The notes under the pieces were generated by a model. It was not told where the DNA came from. It did not search any database and was given only the letters and a program-made list of their open reading frames with translations. Positions 22,744 through 33,749 of a stretch of DNA of 43,753 nt are shown here, one piece after another (position 1 is the stretch's first letter; each line of letters begins with the position of its first letter). The stretch spans positions 1 through 43,753 of the forward strand of contig NMRA01001170.1 of assembly GCA_002633005.1 (NCBI GenBank), in the 5' to 3' direction. The stretch comes from Phoronis australis. Its lineage: Eukaryota > Phoronida > Phoronidae. Made by a program: the position numbers and the translations under genes.

Positions 22744-23046
22744 GAATTCATGACACTTATTTTCCAGAGCACGAGTATAACGTGAACAGGTGCTGGCTGC
22801 CATCCCACAAAAGTGATCTGATATACAGTGGCGACAAAAACACTCCGTTATTTTGTCGTCATCTGTGCGGCTTGTACAGAAGAAAATTTTCTGCTACGCA
22901 TTTCGGAAGCCATTGTCGATGTGGCAATGATTTTTTTGGTCTAATAGAAGCTGCACCAGACTTGTGTCACACACAGTGCAGCGGAGATGCTACCCAGTTC
23001 TGTGGTGGATCTGATGGATACTTTATGATGTACTCGGAACAAACAG
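22744..23046 (+). CDS. WSC-domain exon 2 (partial gene)
   Basis: A 303-nt exon runs between the acceptor TTTGTTATAG (ending at 22743) and the donor CAG|GTGACT (23047), again phase 1-1. It reads HDTYFPEHEYNVNRCWLPSH, FCRHLCGLYRRKFSATHFGS, HCRCGNDFFGL, CHTQCSGDATQFCGGSDGYF. The WSC cysteines are kept, but the usual Trp of ECWCG is replaced by Arg (HCRCG). Symmetric phase-1 exons let whole domains be duplicated or lost without breaking the frame. That fits tandem WSC expansion within one secreted or membrane protein. The intron before it is about 1.2 kb. Confidence 0.8.
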
Positions 23047-23680
23047 GTGACTGCATGTGTTAAGATTTGATGGAATATAGTAGTGGCTGTTGCTTTGTTA
23101 TAGAGATTCTTACTTGGCAAGGGAAATCTTGATTATTTGTTTCATATACTCCCGCATTCTGCATGCCCCGTGACCTATCGAACTGAAGTGACCCTGAAAC
23201 ACAGCGTGTAACTTGAAAAATGCCATATCACCGTGTACACCGTGCTATCGTTCTAAGGTGTTAACAGTTAATTTTTAAAAACGGACATCAAGGGCTGACA
23301 TACCAGTCAGGTTACATCCTTGCAGTGGAATGAGGGTAGCAAGGTATACAGGGAATAGTTAATAGAACATCACCAAACCTGTTGGGTCACTGAGATCGGC
23401 ATGATATTCAGCGAACAAGCAGCGTACTGGGCCTTATGGGCCTTGACTCTCTAATGAAAAGTAATTCCTTTTTTGGTTCACTGAGTTAGCTTGGTGATTG
23501 TTGCTAACACAATGGCCATGGGCGTTGCTGTTTGGTGTGATGTTCACTCGGTCTTCAACAGAACTCTGTTTCAGTTGGATATAGAATTCCTTGCAGTTAT
23601 CGGAGTCAACCTTACAAACATCATTGCTATTGCTTAACGAAGGGGTAGGCGACATCAGTTTACAATTCCCTGTATTTCTT
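23047..23680. other. intron sequence, no feature seen
   Basis: Start of the 4.4-kb intron between WSC exons 2 and 3. A 73-codon minus ORF (23434-23655) has no recognisable motif. A GACATC at 23651 can pair with the GATGTC of the hammerhead-like motif downstream. Confidence 0.4.
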
Positions 23681-23735
23681 GATGTCTTACTGTTTATAAC
23701 CTGATGAAGTCTAATGAATAGACCGACGAAACATC
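23681..23735 (+). ncRNA. hammerhead-ribozyme-like motif
   Basis: The conserved hammerhead pieces occur in order: GATGTC (23681-23686), CTGATGA (23701-23707) and GAAAC (23728-23732). GATGT pairs perfectly with ACATC (23731-23735) as a 5-bp stem III, which places the expected cleavage site after the C of GTC at 23686. Between CTGATGA and GAAA, stem II can form as GTC/GAC (23709-23711 with 23725-23727) with one extra A, or as GTCTA/TAGAC (23709-23713 with 23719-23723). Stem I is weak (TTA/TAA). Self-cleaving hammerheads are known in animal retroelements, including Penelope-like elements. The imperfect stems I and II suggest a decayed copy. I saw no linked reverse transcriptase. Confidence 0.45.
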
Positions 23736-23739
23736 TACT

Positions 23740-24675
23740 CGATATGAACTTTTTATTTGTGCAGAAATTGTCCGTGTTTTATCCTAGTGTGGCCAAATAC
23801 CTGCGAAATTACTTTTGTTTTTGGTAAGTTAATTTTCAAATTTCTTGTGAGATTGAAAAAGATTTTACACATTGCACATAAAATCAAAACTAAGATAAGT
23901 AGGTGAACTATTTCTATTTCCAATTGACCTATAAATAATGTACGCTATTTAATTTTCTGACCATAAAAATGTTAAAATAAACCGACTGCCGCGCTTGGTA
24001 AGTAAATTGTAAACGAAAAATAACATAAAGCGTCCTTAATTTGCATAATTGGAAATGTTCAAGGGTTGCAAACGATCGTACCCTAAATCATGGTCACTCA
24101 ACCTTTGACTGCATGAAATCGCATAGCAATAAAATCATCGGGCAAATCAAAGTTCAGGTGCTTGGCTCTGGGACTAATGGGGAACTGCTGCATTAGAATC
24201 ATCGAGGCCTAATGTATTTCATGTAATCAAGTTCAAGCTGGTGATGAATTGGAAGTTCTACTTAAGCTTTGCATGTCAAATTGGTCTTAGCAAGGTTGAT
24301 CTGGAGATTGTCATCTATTTCTTGCTACGAATATTGTTTTGATATTGAATGACGTCTGCACATCAGCCAAAGTTCGGATCGATAGGGCCGGCGATATTTG
24401 GCATACTGTTCTGAAGCGTACACGTGATCAACAATTGTCAAGAGATTCTGGATACGTTGCATCCGTTTCTCTCCAACACTCATGTGACATTTATTGGTGA
24501 ATGAATTCCCGCCGGCGGCTTTACACTGGCAGGCTTATAGTAGTTTTAGGGTTTTCAAGCAATAACTTACTACTATTTATATATTAGGTCACATTTATAT
24601 ATATTGATGGTACTCAAAATTTCTACAAAGCGTATTACTTCCATGCAAGGCCAATTCATTAAACGTTGGACACAA
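23740..24675. other. intron sequence, no feature seen
   Basis: Within the large WSC-gene intron. No gene, RNA or family repeat was recognised. Confidence 0.35.
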
Positions 24676-25015
24676 TTAGCCGATTTCACAAAGGCAGTGT
24701 TAGCTAAATCCTGCTGGTTTACAGATAGTCTGCATTTCTTAAAGGTGGTTGGCGTTTAGACCAGTTGTCTAGTAAAACCTGGTTTAAGTCCAATTTAGAA
24801 CTGGCCTAGGTCAGGTTTCTTTTCACTAACGAGGTCTATATTCCTTAGACCCGTATTAAGACCTGAAGCCAGGTTTAAGTTTAGACTTGGTCAGACCCAG
24901 ATTTAATATTGTTAAATATGGCAGACGTACACGACATATGTGGAACTGAGTGGTGTAGAGGTTTGCAGAGCAAGAATTAACTATTTTCAAATTTCAGTTT
25001 CACAACATGAAAATC

Positions 25016-25153
25016 GAGGCGGATCAAGGATATTTAAAAGGGGTCGGATCAAGGATTTTTAAAAGGAGGCCCAAATCAACTTATAAATTTGATATCGCTA
25101 AAATCAAGGTAAAGGGAGTCTGGAACCCTCGATCCTTCTAGATCCGCCTCTGC
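25016..25153. repeat. small inverted repeat with GGATCAAGGAT units
   Basis: GAGGCGGATCAAGGAT (25016-25031) faces ATCCTTCTAGATCCGCCTC (ending near 25153). A second GGATCAAGGAT copy lies at about 25046. It looks like a MITE-sized insertion within the larger inverted-repeat region. Confidence 0.4.
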
Positions 25154-25360
25154 GCAGACCAGTACGTGTTGCAGGGTGTCCTTCAGATTCCTCAGAATAC
25201 GACTGGTTGAGCAGAGCAACGTCGTCGCTACGGGTTTGACTGACGATGGCGTCTTTTGGTTCTTCTGAGTTCCACCCCCATTGTCTGCAAAAATAAACAC
25301 CATAACGGCTCTGAAATGAATTTGGGCATTGACTGTTGCGATAAATCGTGAGCATGTATT

Positions 25361-25620
25361 TCAATGTTTGTACGTTTGTTGACCACAGATATTACAAAAC
25401 GAAAATGTCCCCTTATGATATTCTAAATCTGGTACTGGGTCCCCTATCGCTTCTCTTTGCATTTTGACCATTAATGAAATTTTCTTTCTGGCCTTCATTT
25501 TAGTGATACCCTTAAACTGTTTGTCGCTACATTTCTCCGATTGTGGGAAATGTGCACCCAATCTGGACCAGTATCTCTCGAAGTCTGCTGCTTACGTTGT
25601 CTGGATTTGGCACCGGTTTA
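25361..25620 (-). pseudogene. possible Myb/SANT-like fragment of a DNA transposon
   Basis: The minus-strand frame reads ADFERYWSRLGAHFPQSEKC, SDKQFKGITKMKARKK and VPDLEYHKGTFSFCNICG. An upstream in-frame stop near 25600 separates it from FSREKLPCYKKQV. The Trp, the basic helix and the position between inverted repeats resemble the trihelix/Myb accessory protein of PIF/Harbinger elements. The match is loose and could be wrong. It lies antisense within the WSC-gene intron. Confidence 0.25.
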
Positions 25621-25989
25621 CTTGCTTTTTGTAACAAGGCAATTTCTCACGAGAAAATGCTTTTAGACCCCTTTTGCAAGTGTCTGCATTGAATCTATTG
25701 CTTCGTGCAATTGAATATCCACATGATCAAGGTTTCAAAGAACCACTTCTATAAATTCTTTGTTGGTTTAATCCAGATCAACACAGCAGGGTGGCTTGGA
25801 TACTCTGAACCTGGTTATACTAAACCTGCTACCTGGTCTAAAAAACCAGGCTCTCAGACTTTTAAACCGCGTTGGTGAAATGCAAGTTAGATCTAAAATT
25901 AGATCAGGCTTAAGTCTTAATCCTGGTGTTGTTAAACCACCTTCATGAAATCGACTGTAGGTGCTCAGTTATGTTTTTTTCTTATTTAG

Positions 25990-26240
25990 ATTTATAGTCC
26001 TTAGCCCCGTTGCAAGAAAACTGACATAGTTAAGACAGAGCTTAAGTTTCAGTCAAATTTAAGATAAGACTTAAATCTGTCTCAAGATCATTTCAAAAAG
26101 AGATCATACGTTCGGCTTAAGTTTTGTCATAATTTTGTTTATGTTATCAAATGTAGAAGTTTCAAAGTTTGGAATTTGAGACAAATCTTAGAATTAAGTC
26201 AAAATTGAACTTAAGTCTGTTTCTTGGAATGGACCCCTTG
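25990..26240. repeat. possible MITE with CAAGAAAC...CTTAAGT arms
   Basis: The left arm CCCCGTTGCAAGAAAACTGA (26004) and the reverse complement of the right arm GGGGTCCATTCCAAGAAACA (ending near 26236) are similar. The interior is rich in ACTTAAG and GACTTAA motifs on both sides. The internal symmetry suggests a small foldback element. The ends are uncertain. Confidence 0.35.
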
Positions 26241-26244
26241 TCTC

Positions 26245-27460
26245 CTTCGAGACATTTTTACGTAATAAATAACAGCAAAATGTGACATGTTGGCATCGTC
26301 GCAAAATGGGTATCCTCCTTTGTTTTTTAACGTTAGAAGACCCAACGTCATAAAAAACCTGCTCGTTGGTACATATTTGTATTGAATGAGTAGATATTTC
26401 TGGATACGCATTAATATCCACACTCAAAATTGAATTACAACGCCAACGCTAATAAGTTTAAAGTTTGATTTCGCCGCATTGTTGCTCTCTGATTATAAGT
26501 GCTTTGACCTCTGAAACAGTTGTTCAAATTTTTGCTTAAAGAATTGAAAAGCTCATGACATTCATGTAAGCTACGCTTAGATATGCCATATCGCTGCTTT
26601 AGAGTTCCAAAAACTCAGAGAAGACGATAATCATACTTTAAACTGCGCACCTTCACTTTGCTACTAACACTTGAAACTCGGGCACTAAATTAAAAACACC
26701 CATGAACGCCAACCCATTTTCCATTTGGGAGCGGGATTAGAGTCCTGTTAAAGAAACGTAATTATTAAAGCCTATCTTCAACGGTAACACATGTAAATTT
26801 GGTTCCTACATTGTGTTAAGAGCACTGCACTGACCCCATTAGTGCCATCAATTGCCAAATGTAACGAACTATAAAGTGTATTAGCTTGCTTTAGTCTACT
26901 ACACCGCGAGAATCACCTTATAGTTCAAACAGCTGCGATTTATCATCCGCACGCAATTGCGTTCTATTCAGACCCCTATTCAATACAACCTTTTGCTGTT
27001 TGTGCTGGGATCACGCGGTGACGCAACTTGGCACGAAAAATTAGCTTCACTATCATTTGACTGGCTTACACTTGCGTGATTGAACTCGCGTTTTCTTATT
27101 TTACTAAGGCTTTGCAAGGACTATCTGGTTAGTCTAATTCATCTAAAGTAACAAAATTCCATAGAAGTTAGACTTTAAAACGAATTTGAAAAGATAAAAG
27201 ATTCAACTCAAAAGTGAAATACAGCTTTAAGTCAATAAAAGTTTGGTCCTGTTGAATAAATACATGGTTTTGTTGAATCAAATTCAAATGATAGTAGAAT
27301 GGTATGAAACCCAAAATGGAATGCAGGCAGCTAGTTGAGTAGGTAATACACATGTAATTACTCTGCTTTGACATTTCATTGCCCCGGGCAATGAAACAGG
27401 TCACAGCAACAGTGACTACAGAAGATTTCATTTACTGTGTATAAGGAATATGGCAATTGT
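26245..27460. other. intron sequence, no feature seen
   Basis: End of the large WSC-gene intron. No gene or family repeat was recognised. Confidence 0.4.
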
Positions 27461-27468
27461 TGTTTCAG

Positions 27469-27798
27469 ATCAAGATCTTAACATTGGCGTTTTGAAAGGA
27501 TGTTTCGAATTAGGTTTAAAAAACGTCGACAAATGGTCCAGCTTTCTTTCTGATTATGAACACATAGATATCGAAATGGGAAAACTGCACCAAGAAATCT
27601 GCAGACAAAAATGCAGCGAGCATGAAAGAAAGAAAGCTGTGCTGTGGAAAGGAGAGGCATGTCTTTGTGTCGATAGCCTTCCGAGCGAAAAATTGCACCT
27701 AACAGATGATGAAAAATGTGACTTGGTATGCCCCGGGAATGACTTTCAAATATGCGGAGGACCAGAACACTTATACGTCATGGATACCGTTCTGAGCA
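27469..27798 (+). CDS. WSC-domain exon 3 (partial gene)
   Basis: The acceptor TTGTTTCAG ends at 27468. The best donor is GTAACA at 27799, giving 330 nt and again phase 1-1. The frame instead reaches a TAA at 27810-27812 if not spliced, so this could also be the last exon. It reads GVLKGCFELGLKN, ICRQKCSEHERKKAVLWKGE, ACLCVDS, CDLVCPGNDFQICGGPEHLY. The WSC cysteine spacing is kept, but the sequence is the most diverged of the three: CLC replaces CWC and CPGN replaces CSGN. It lies 4.4 kb after exon 2. No later exon was recognised. Confidence 0.7.
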
Positions 27799-27814
27799 GT
27801 AACAGCGAGTAACA

Positions 27815-30800
27815 ATGCATGCAAACACGAACCTAGAAGTTCTCCAGCTAAACAACTCTCCCTAAATAGAATTTAATTCATCGTGCCATAAAGACCGGCG
27901 GACAGCTTGACATGGACCAAATCAACTTAAACATGCTTGAAGTACCACGCCCAATTTAGGGCTTTGCAATTCCAATCATTGGATTAAGGTCACGGGGAAT
28001 ATTTGATTCGTTACATTTCTGCTTTGAACCCTTAGATCAAGCTGCAAAAGCTTTTAAATCATGTTCAATTCAAGTGAGATCAACACAATCACTAATTGCT
28101 ATTTCGGAGGTTGCAAAATTTAGAAATGGGAATGAACAGAAGCAGTGATGCTTGAAGTTGTGTTTATTTTCTATTATAAGTATATCTTATTGTACAGAGG
28201 TATCCGATAGGTTTGCATATTAGCCAACATTATCTGACCAATATATCCTTACAGTACACGACTTCAGGTGACCTACATGTACATGTACTTGATAACCTCT
28301 GGCAACTAAACGTGTTACCTGTTTCGTGGTACTCTCTGTCCAGCTTTTACGTAGACTCACTTATGTATAAAACTGTGAACCAGAAATTGCAAAAATACTT
28401 CAATATAACTTACCAAAACTACCTCCGTCGTGTGTTATTTATCCATCAATAATGTCTCAAACCAAAGACTAGTACGTCAAAAGCATTTATTTGTTATTAG
28501 TTTGGAAATCCCGATGAAGTTAAAGAGACAATGTTGACAGCTGGTTCCTCAGCAGCATGAACGCTGCATTAAATTCATGTAACATAACGGAATGGAAAAC
28601 AAACTCTTTTGGTTGTCTTTATCAAGAGTGTGCCACAAATACCATATGTTACAGGTCGCATAACTTAACAAACCCAACTAAAAGGCAGTCAGTATAAAAG
28701 CCTGTAAGTATTCAAAAGTCAAGTCTATACGTCAAAATTCAAAACAACTTCATTTTTACAAGGATAAGTATACAAACAAATGTCTAAATGCCACGATTTG
28801 TGCAATAAATCATTCCTAATTTGCGGCTGGAGCGCTAGACCCCGTACGGCCAGATTAGCCGGCTGTGTGTTTTCAGCAACGTGTACTAGTAACTTTAAAT
28901 ATAGATGGAAATCTCCACTATACCTATGTATAGTGTAAATAATATTTTGGCAGTTACTCAAAATATGACGGATTTGTGCTAGACAGGAGAGATAATCCAC
29001 AAACCACTTTTGCTACCTAATTTTAGAGGCCAATTTGTGACACGCGTACTGCCTTATCGCACCATATAGCTTCTATAAAACTTTTTGGGCATATAGCTAA
29101 AGAGTAAATTTTGATGACTGACCAAATGTCTTGCCTCAAGTTTACAATTAGTGAAATTTGTCTTGAAAGTTGTCGCTTTTTCAATTGTTGAGAATAGTTA
29201 ACAAGAAATTTATTTTAAATTGCGACAAAGGTCAAGGCTAGTGTTTTTAAACGGAAACATGTTATACTCTGGACGTATTACGAGAGCAACATCATAACTG
29301 AACCCAATGGCCTTTCTCCCGTGAGTCAATTTTACATTAAGTTCCATGATAACATAAACAGTTTTACATATAACCCTGTTGTTTTCTTCCATTATCATTG
29401 ATTTGGCAATTACAGTGTAGTTAAATGAGCATAAAACCCCTTGAAGTTTGAATTTGTAAGAAGTGATACTTGTAAAGACTGTTTTGAGGCTATCATGTTC
29501 ATAAAGACAACATGAAGAACCAAGACCATTTCTGTTCGTTTAGAAAATTCTGCTAAAACAAGTTCCATCACAAAAGTTTCGAGGTCTTGGTCATGCTAAA
29601 GATGATTCGGAACATCTGAGATATTATAAAGTACCGCATAAATCAAGGCCAGTGGCAAAGTATCAGCTCGTACGAGCCAGGATAGGTAAAACTGGGACTG
29701 AAAAGGATCACTGGTGTTGTCAAATTATATGCAATGTACACCGAACAGAAACTGGTCCAGGTTTAAACCCATCCAGAAACTGTCCGTGTGCCCTGAAGAT
29801 CCACGACCATCCAGAAGAAACTTTGAACGATCGTAGATTGACTCAGTTTGGACAGGCTGAGAATTGCTACCACCCGTAAACTTCAAGGTGATGGACACCA
29901 GAATAAGTGTCATAGTTGGGGTTAAAAGGCCCAACTTTGGTTTCTTAGTGCACGTCATATTTTTTATTTTATACTTGATCGCAGTTTGTGGTTGAGGTGA
30001 AATAACACTAATCAGTCCAGTGAAATAGCGAGAACCTCCTTGAACCCCCGTCGACACCTCACAAAGTGACGCCCCCATCCAGGATTGGTAGGTGCGTAAC
30101 CTCCTTGATTCACCCCTGAGCGACCGACATCAATTTCTCACCCTTTGTCAGCCTCCGGGCGACATGTGACCCCCTTGCTACGGCATAGACTAGGTCACTC
30201 GGCGTGTTTGCTATGATGTCCTGACCGCTGTGTTGAACTATGTTTACCTAATGTGTGTCGCGAACTGAGTCATTAAAAAATTGCAGTGTGAGAGTTTTTT
30301 TTTCTAGTGACTTGAAATAAATGCCATTCCATACCGTTAATGATCGCACTGTAGGAAATATTCAACGTCGGGGTGGCGGCGACCGCCGTAGGTATTATGT
30401 GCCTGTCCACGAGAGCACCAGACATCCAGCGGTAAGGGGGAGGTCAGCCGATTTTCATCAAATTTGACACATACATGTACATGTAGGTAGTCGTATGGAT
30501 CTATAACAGTGGTAAAATATTTTCCCAAAATATTACGTTCTACCAAAGTTATAACCTCAAACACATTTCTCGGCTTCGCAGTCATGTTTTCACGATTTAA
30601 AAACTGTCCAATTTTAACTGTCTACAAGTATATTGTTCTTTGAATGGAAGCTATCGAACTATTCTTCACTTCCTATTGTTAAGTGGTGCCTGTAGATTGT
30701 TACACAGATAACGTGAGCACGTAAAATCACATCGTCCTTAAAGAGTTCTGTAGCCGCGTCTGGCTACAGGGATAAGTTAAAATCCGATTGCAAAACACAT

Positions 30801-31340
30801 TTTATTATTTAGTTGCAAGCGATGAAAAGGAGAGACCGAAAAAACGGTTATCTGTAATGAAGAAAAACATACAGTCTGAGTACTCGGCAAGCAAGCGTAA
30901 TTAACAAGGACTATATACCAAGAGCGTTAGAAAGACTCGCGACAATGACTCTATGACAGGCAAGTACTACATGCTATTGTAGCCACTAGAAAGAACCGGC
31001 TTACTAAAAGAAACCCAATCACAACGGCGAAAGATGTACTGCTACCTATAAAGAAAATAAATAGCGTGATATGTAAACAAAACACAATAACCAATCACAA
31101 AAATGATGCACGGCATCAACAAGTTCCCACCATGACACTGTCTACCAAAAAGAATTTTATTAATACATCTTAGCTGATTAAAAATCCTTAGAATACCTAG
31201 TGCTTAGAAAGAATCCAAAACTTAAAAAAAAAATAATTTTCTGTTCTACGTAACGGGTGGAAGACCGTCTCCGCCATTGTTGCTCTTTAGACAGTGCTGA
31301 GCTAAGGAGTCGAGAGGAAAGTTCTTGGGTAGCTGCCTTT
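27815..31340. other. no recognisable gene
   Basis: Several short ORFs, including a cysteine-containing + ORF at 29652-29879 and a minus ORF at 28725-29000. None has a family motif or paired splice sites I trust. ACATGT palindromic runs lie near 28275-28290 and 30472-30486. Bases 30752-30773 form a short hairpin (CTGTAGCC/GGCTACAG). Further WSC-gene exons may be hidden here. Confidence 0.35.
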
Positions 31341-31345
31341 CAGCC

Positions 31346-31468
31346 ATGACAAGGTGCGTTTGTGGCCGCTGTAGCAACAGCAATTTGACTGACAACGTCA
31401 CCGTATTCAAATTTTCAAAAGATATCAAAGCTGCACAGAAATGGCACCGGTTTGGGCGCCGTACTCGG
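31346..31468 (+). pseudogene. THAP-domain N-terminal half exon
   Basis: The exon starts at ATG 31346 with a donor GTAAGT at 31469. It is exactly 41 codons (phase 0). It reads MTRCVCGRCSNSN, then VFKFSKDIKAAQKWHRFGRR. The paired cysteines, the F-x-F-x-K-D block and the Trp (in KWHRF) are the hallmarks of the first half of a C2CH THAP zinc finger. The second Cys-x2-His pair should be in a following exon, which I could not find. This exon itself is intact. Confidence 0.7.
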
Positions 31469-32179
31469 GTAAGTAACATGCGATCCGGTCGGGAGCCACC
31501 ATTTGCTCGTCACATTTTAGTGAATCGTGTTTCGACCCGAAACAGAAGGACTCGCAGCCTTGAAAGTGTGTTTTCATTTTTTATAAATAACGAACAAACT
31601 GCTTCTCTGCTAGGGAGATTGAGGAGTGGACCTCGCCCCCTTCCCAGATATATTTTTCTCCGCCAATTCGAATCAGCAATTTTTGCAATGAGTCTCTTCA
31701 TGACATTTGTATTGTTTTATTGTTGGACAGATTAGACTGGATAATCATGTAACTTATCCTTTAGCACTGATGTGTGCCAATATGATTTCCACATTCCAAT
31801 GTGACAAGTGAACACAGCATGTACTGGATTCTAATTTAGATTTTATTTACCACGACTCTCAAAAATTTCGAATGCCTTTTATTGTGTGACGGGTGTGGAT
31901 GTGTTCGACTCGATCAGTCCATGTGTCATGTGGGTTCTTACAATGTCCTTGCATAGTCTTTCCAACGTGTAACTGGTAAGTACAGACACTGCAGTAAATG
32001 TATATGCATTATCTTGTCAGGGACGACTTTGATGAGTACACTGCTGCTGTGCTTTATTTTGTTCTGTATATGTATATTGTTTTGAGGTGCTTTAAAAGAA
32101 AAAACGAATATGTTACAATGTATTGAACATGGCCAAATTTAGATTACGATGTAACATCACACCTCGTATGAAAATTTCA

Positions 32180-32570
32180 GATGTTATGCTTTATCCACTG
32201 TTATAGAAAAGTTTGTAAGGGTTTGTTTTTAAAATTAGCTACTTTTGTGTGAGGTTCTATCACAAAATAGGATTTTTTTAATTTTCAAGAAATGAAAATG
32301 ATGAAAAACTGTAACAGCATTTTGATATCTCATTTAGAACATTTATCTGAAATGAAATTTGATCATGCTGGTTATTGTTACCGTAATTGATACCGTTGTT
32401 TTGCTATCGTTGTACCTTTCCTCTTTCCTAAATTTTACTAATACATGGTCACGTGACCAACTTATAATAGATTAGTAAAAAGTCAAAAATACTGCAAATT
32501 GTTCAGGATTTATACTCTCAGAAAAGTTATATTTTTAGTTAGACTGCTGTATTCTTACATTAGATGTTTT
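32180..32570. repeat. interspersed repeat with GGTCACGTGACC palindrome, copy 2
   Basis: Inverted relative to the copy at 12640-13000. The palindrome is at 32447-32458, preceded by CGTTGTTTTGCTAT and CCTAAATTTTAC and followed by AGATTAGTAAAAAGT. It lies in an intron-like gap of the broken THAP/Kolobok gene. Confidence 0.55.
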
Positions 32571-32735
32571 AATAAGTGCGCTGACTTAAACATTAAAGGA
32601 TCGACTTAGACCAGAGAATGCTGTAACAATGGACTCATCTTGTTTCTTGTTGAGATGACATGTGGTTTCTTGGGAAACACAATTTTGCCAAGCCTCTGTA
32701 CCAGTTCCAAAGTGCTTTCAATTTATTTTCTGCAG

Positions 32736-33010
32736 GCAGTGACCTTATATGATGGTTTCAGAAAAGTGAGATGAATGTCGAGTCCATGTCGTTATCTACA
32801 GTGTGTGCTGGATCTGCAGAAACCCCACTTGTCGTGTCCTCTCCCCTGCATGTTGAGTTTCAGCTGGAGACTCATACCACATTGCCATCCACCAGACTCT
32901 TCACTTCCCCTTCTACCTCTGGAGCCTCAGTTGCACTCACTTGTTGAAGATTCAGATTCCTCGTGCAATCCTTCTTCTGAAGAGGAATCTAGCCCATAAA
33001 AGCGTCCCAG
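32736..33010 (+). pseudogene. transposase linker exon
   Basis: The acceptor TTTTCTGCAG ends at 32735 and the donor CCCAG|GTAAGC is at 33011. One frame reads WFQKSEMNVESM after a stop, then a Ser/Thr/Pro-rich stretch (SSPLHVEFQLETHTTLPSTR). Another frame takes over with LEDSDSS-like acidic sequence (VEDSDSSCNPSSEEESSP) before a stop. Low-complexity linkers of this kind follow the THAP domain in related transposases. At least one frameshift and two stops make it non-functional. Confidence 0.45.
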
Positions 33011-33274
33011 GTAAGCTTTTATCTATATACTTGCTCTTAGAGAATTAGGAAAATATATTGACCATTATTTACTGAAATTTTGTTCACACATGACATTTCG
33101 CAAAAAAATCCCAGGTCATCTCCCCAACTTATTGTTGGGCTATAAAATCGAACAAGTTGGGAGCAACGGGAATACGCCATGATAAATGAAGTCATAGTTA
33201 CATTTGTGCTTGCCTATTAATAGTTATGCTATTATTGCAAATAAATCTAACGTGTAATTTGTAATAATTTTTAG

Positions 33275-33749
33275 AAAATAGTCAAAACCTGATTCCAAAA
33301 GGAATTACATCCTGTATGAGGCTTCACTGTTAAGTCATTCAATTTCTGCCACTTCTGTAGCAAAAAGGCTTCACCTCAGAACATGAAGATGATAGGCGCA
33401 AAGGTTCAGGTGCAGCAGAACTGCGATAGGTTAAAGTGTCCTGGCTACACCTGGCACTCCCAGCCATTTGTTGGGGATTACTCGGAAGGAGATCTCTTGT
33501 TGTCAGCTGCCACCTTGTTTAGTGGCAAGTCAATTTCAAAATTACAAAATTTGCTGCAGTTCTTTAGTGGCAACTCAATTTCAAAAGTACAAAATTTGCT
33601 GTTGTTCACGGGTTTTAAATCATTTCATACAAACACATTCTTTTGCCATCAACGACTATTCCTTCACGATGCTATTGACAAAGTCTGGTGTGACCAGCAG
33701 GAAGATTTCCTCAAAAATTTGGCTCCCGAGTTACTGCCAGATGTGATAG
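33275..33749 (+). pseudogene. Kolobok-type transposase exon with GDLLLSAATLFSG block
   Basis: It reads NYILYEASLLS, then, one frame over, FNFCHFCSKKAS, KCPGYTWHSQPFVGDYSEGD, LLLSAATLFSG, FKSFHTNTFFCHQRLFL and DKVWCDQQEDFLKNL. This order (C-x2-C, W-x2-QP, LLLSAAxLFSG, then F-x5-TxxxxQ and a Trp/Gln helix) is that of Kolobok-type transposases, and it parallels the element at 41175-43413. A 45-bp in-frame tandem duplication (33518-33562 and 33563-33607) repeats the 15-residue unit FSGxSISKxQNLLxF. The donor is GTAAAT at 33750. Stops lie upstream in the first frame. Confidence 0.7.

Larger units (their letters stand above)
24681..25953. mobile_element. inverted-repeat-flanked DNA transposon debris, possibly PIF/Harbinger-like
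   Basis: The outer ends match as inverted repeats: CGATTTCACAAAGGCAGTGT at 24681 against the reverse complement of the right end, CGATTTCATGAAGGTGGTTT ending at 25953. Related subterminal blocks recur inside (CATTTCTTAAAGGTGGTTGG at 24732, and AACCTGG, TTTAGACC and GGTTTAA motifs on both arms). The arrangement suggests nested or composite copies. A minus-strand ORF at about 25361-25560 reads WSRLGAHFPQSEKCSDKQFK and KMKARKKISL, loosely like the Myb/SANT-type DNA-binding protein of Harbinger elements. No target duplication was settled, so the superfamily is only a suggestion. Confidence 0.35.

Noticed and set aside
29652-29879. Cysteine-containing + ORF (WCCQIICN, NCPCALK) as a possible exon of a secreted protein
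   Set aside because: No known cysteine pattern, no convincing splice borders in matching phase with the WSC exons.
30752-30773. CTGTAGCC/GGCTACAG hairpin as a regulatory RNA or terminator
   Set aside because: Isolated 8-bp inverted repeat with no conserved context. Expected by chance in a window this size.
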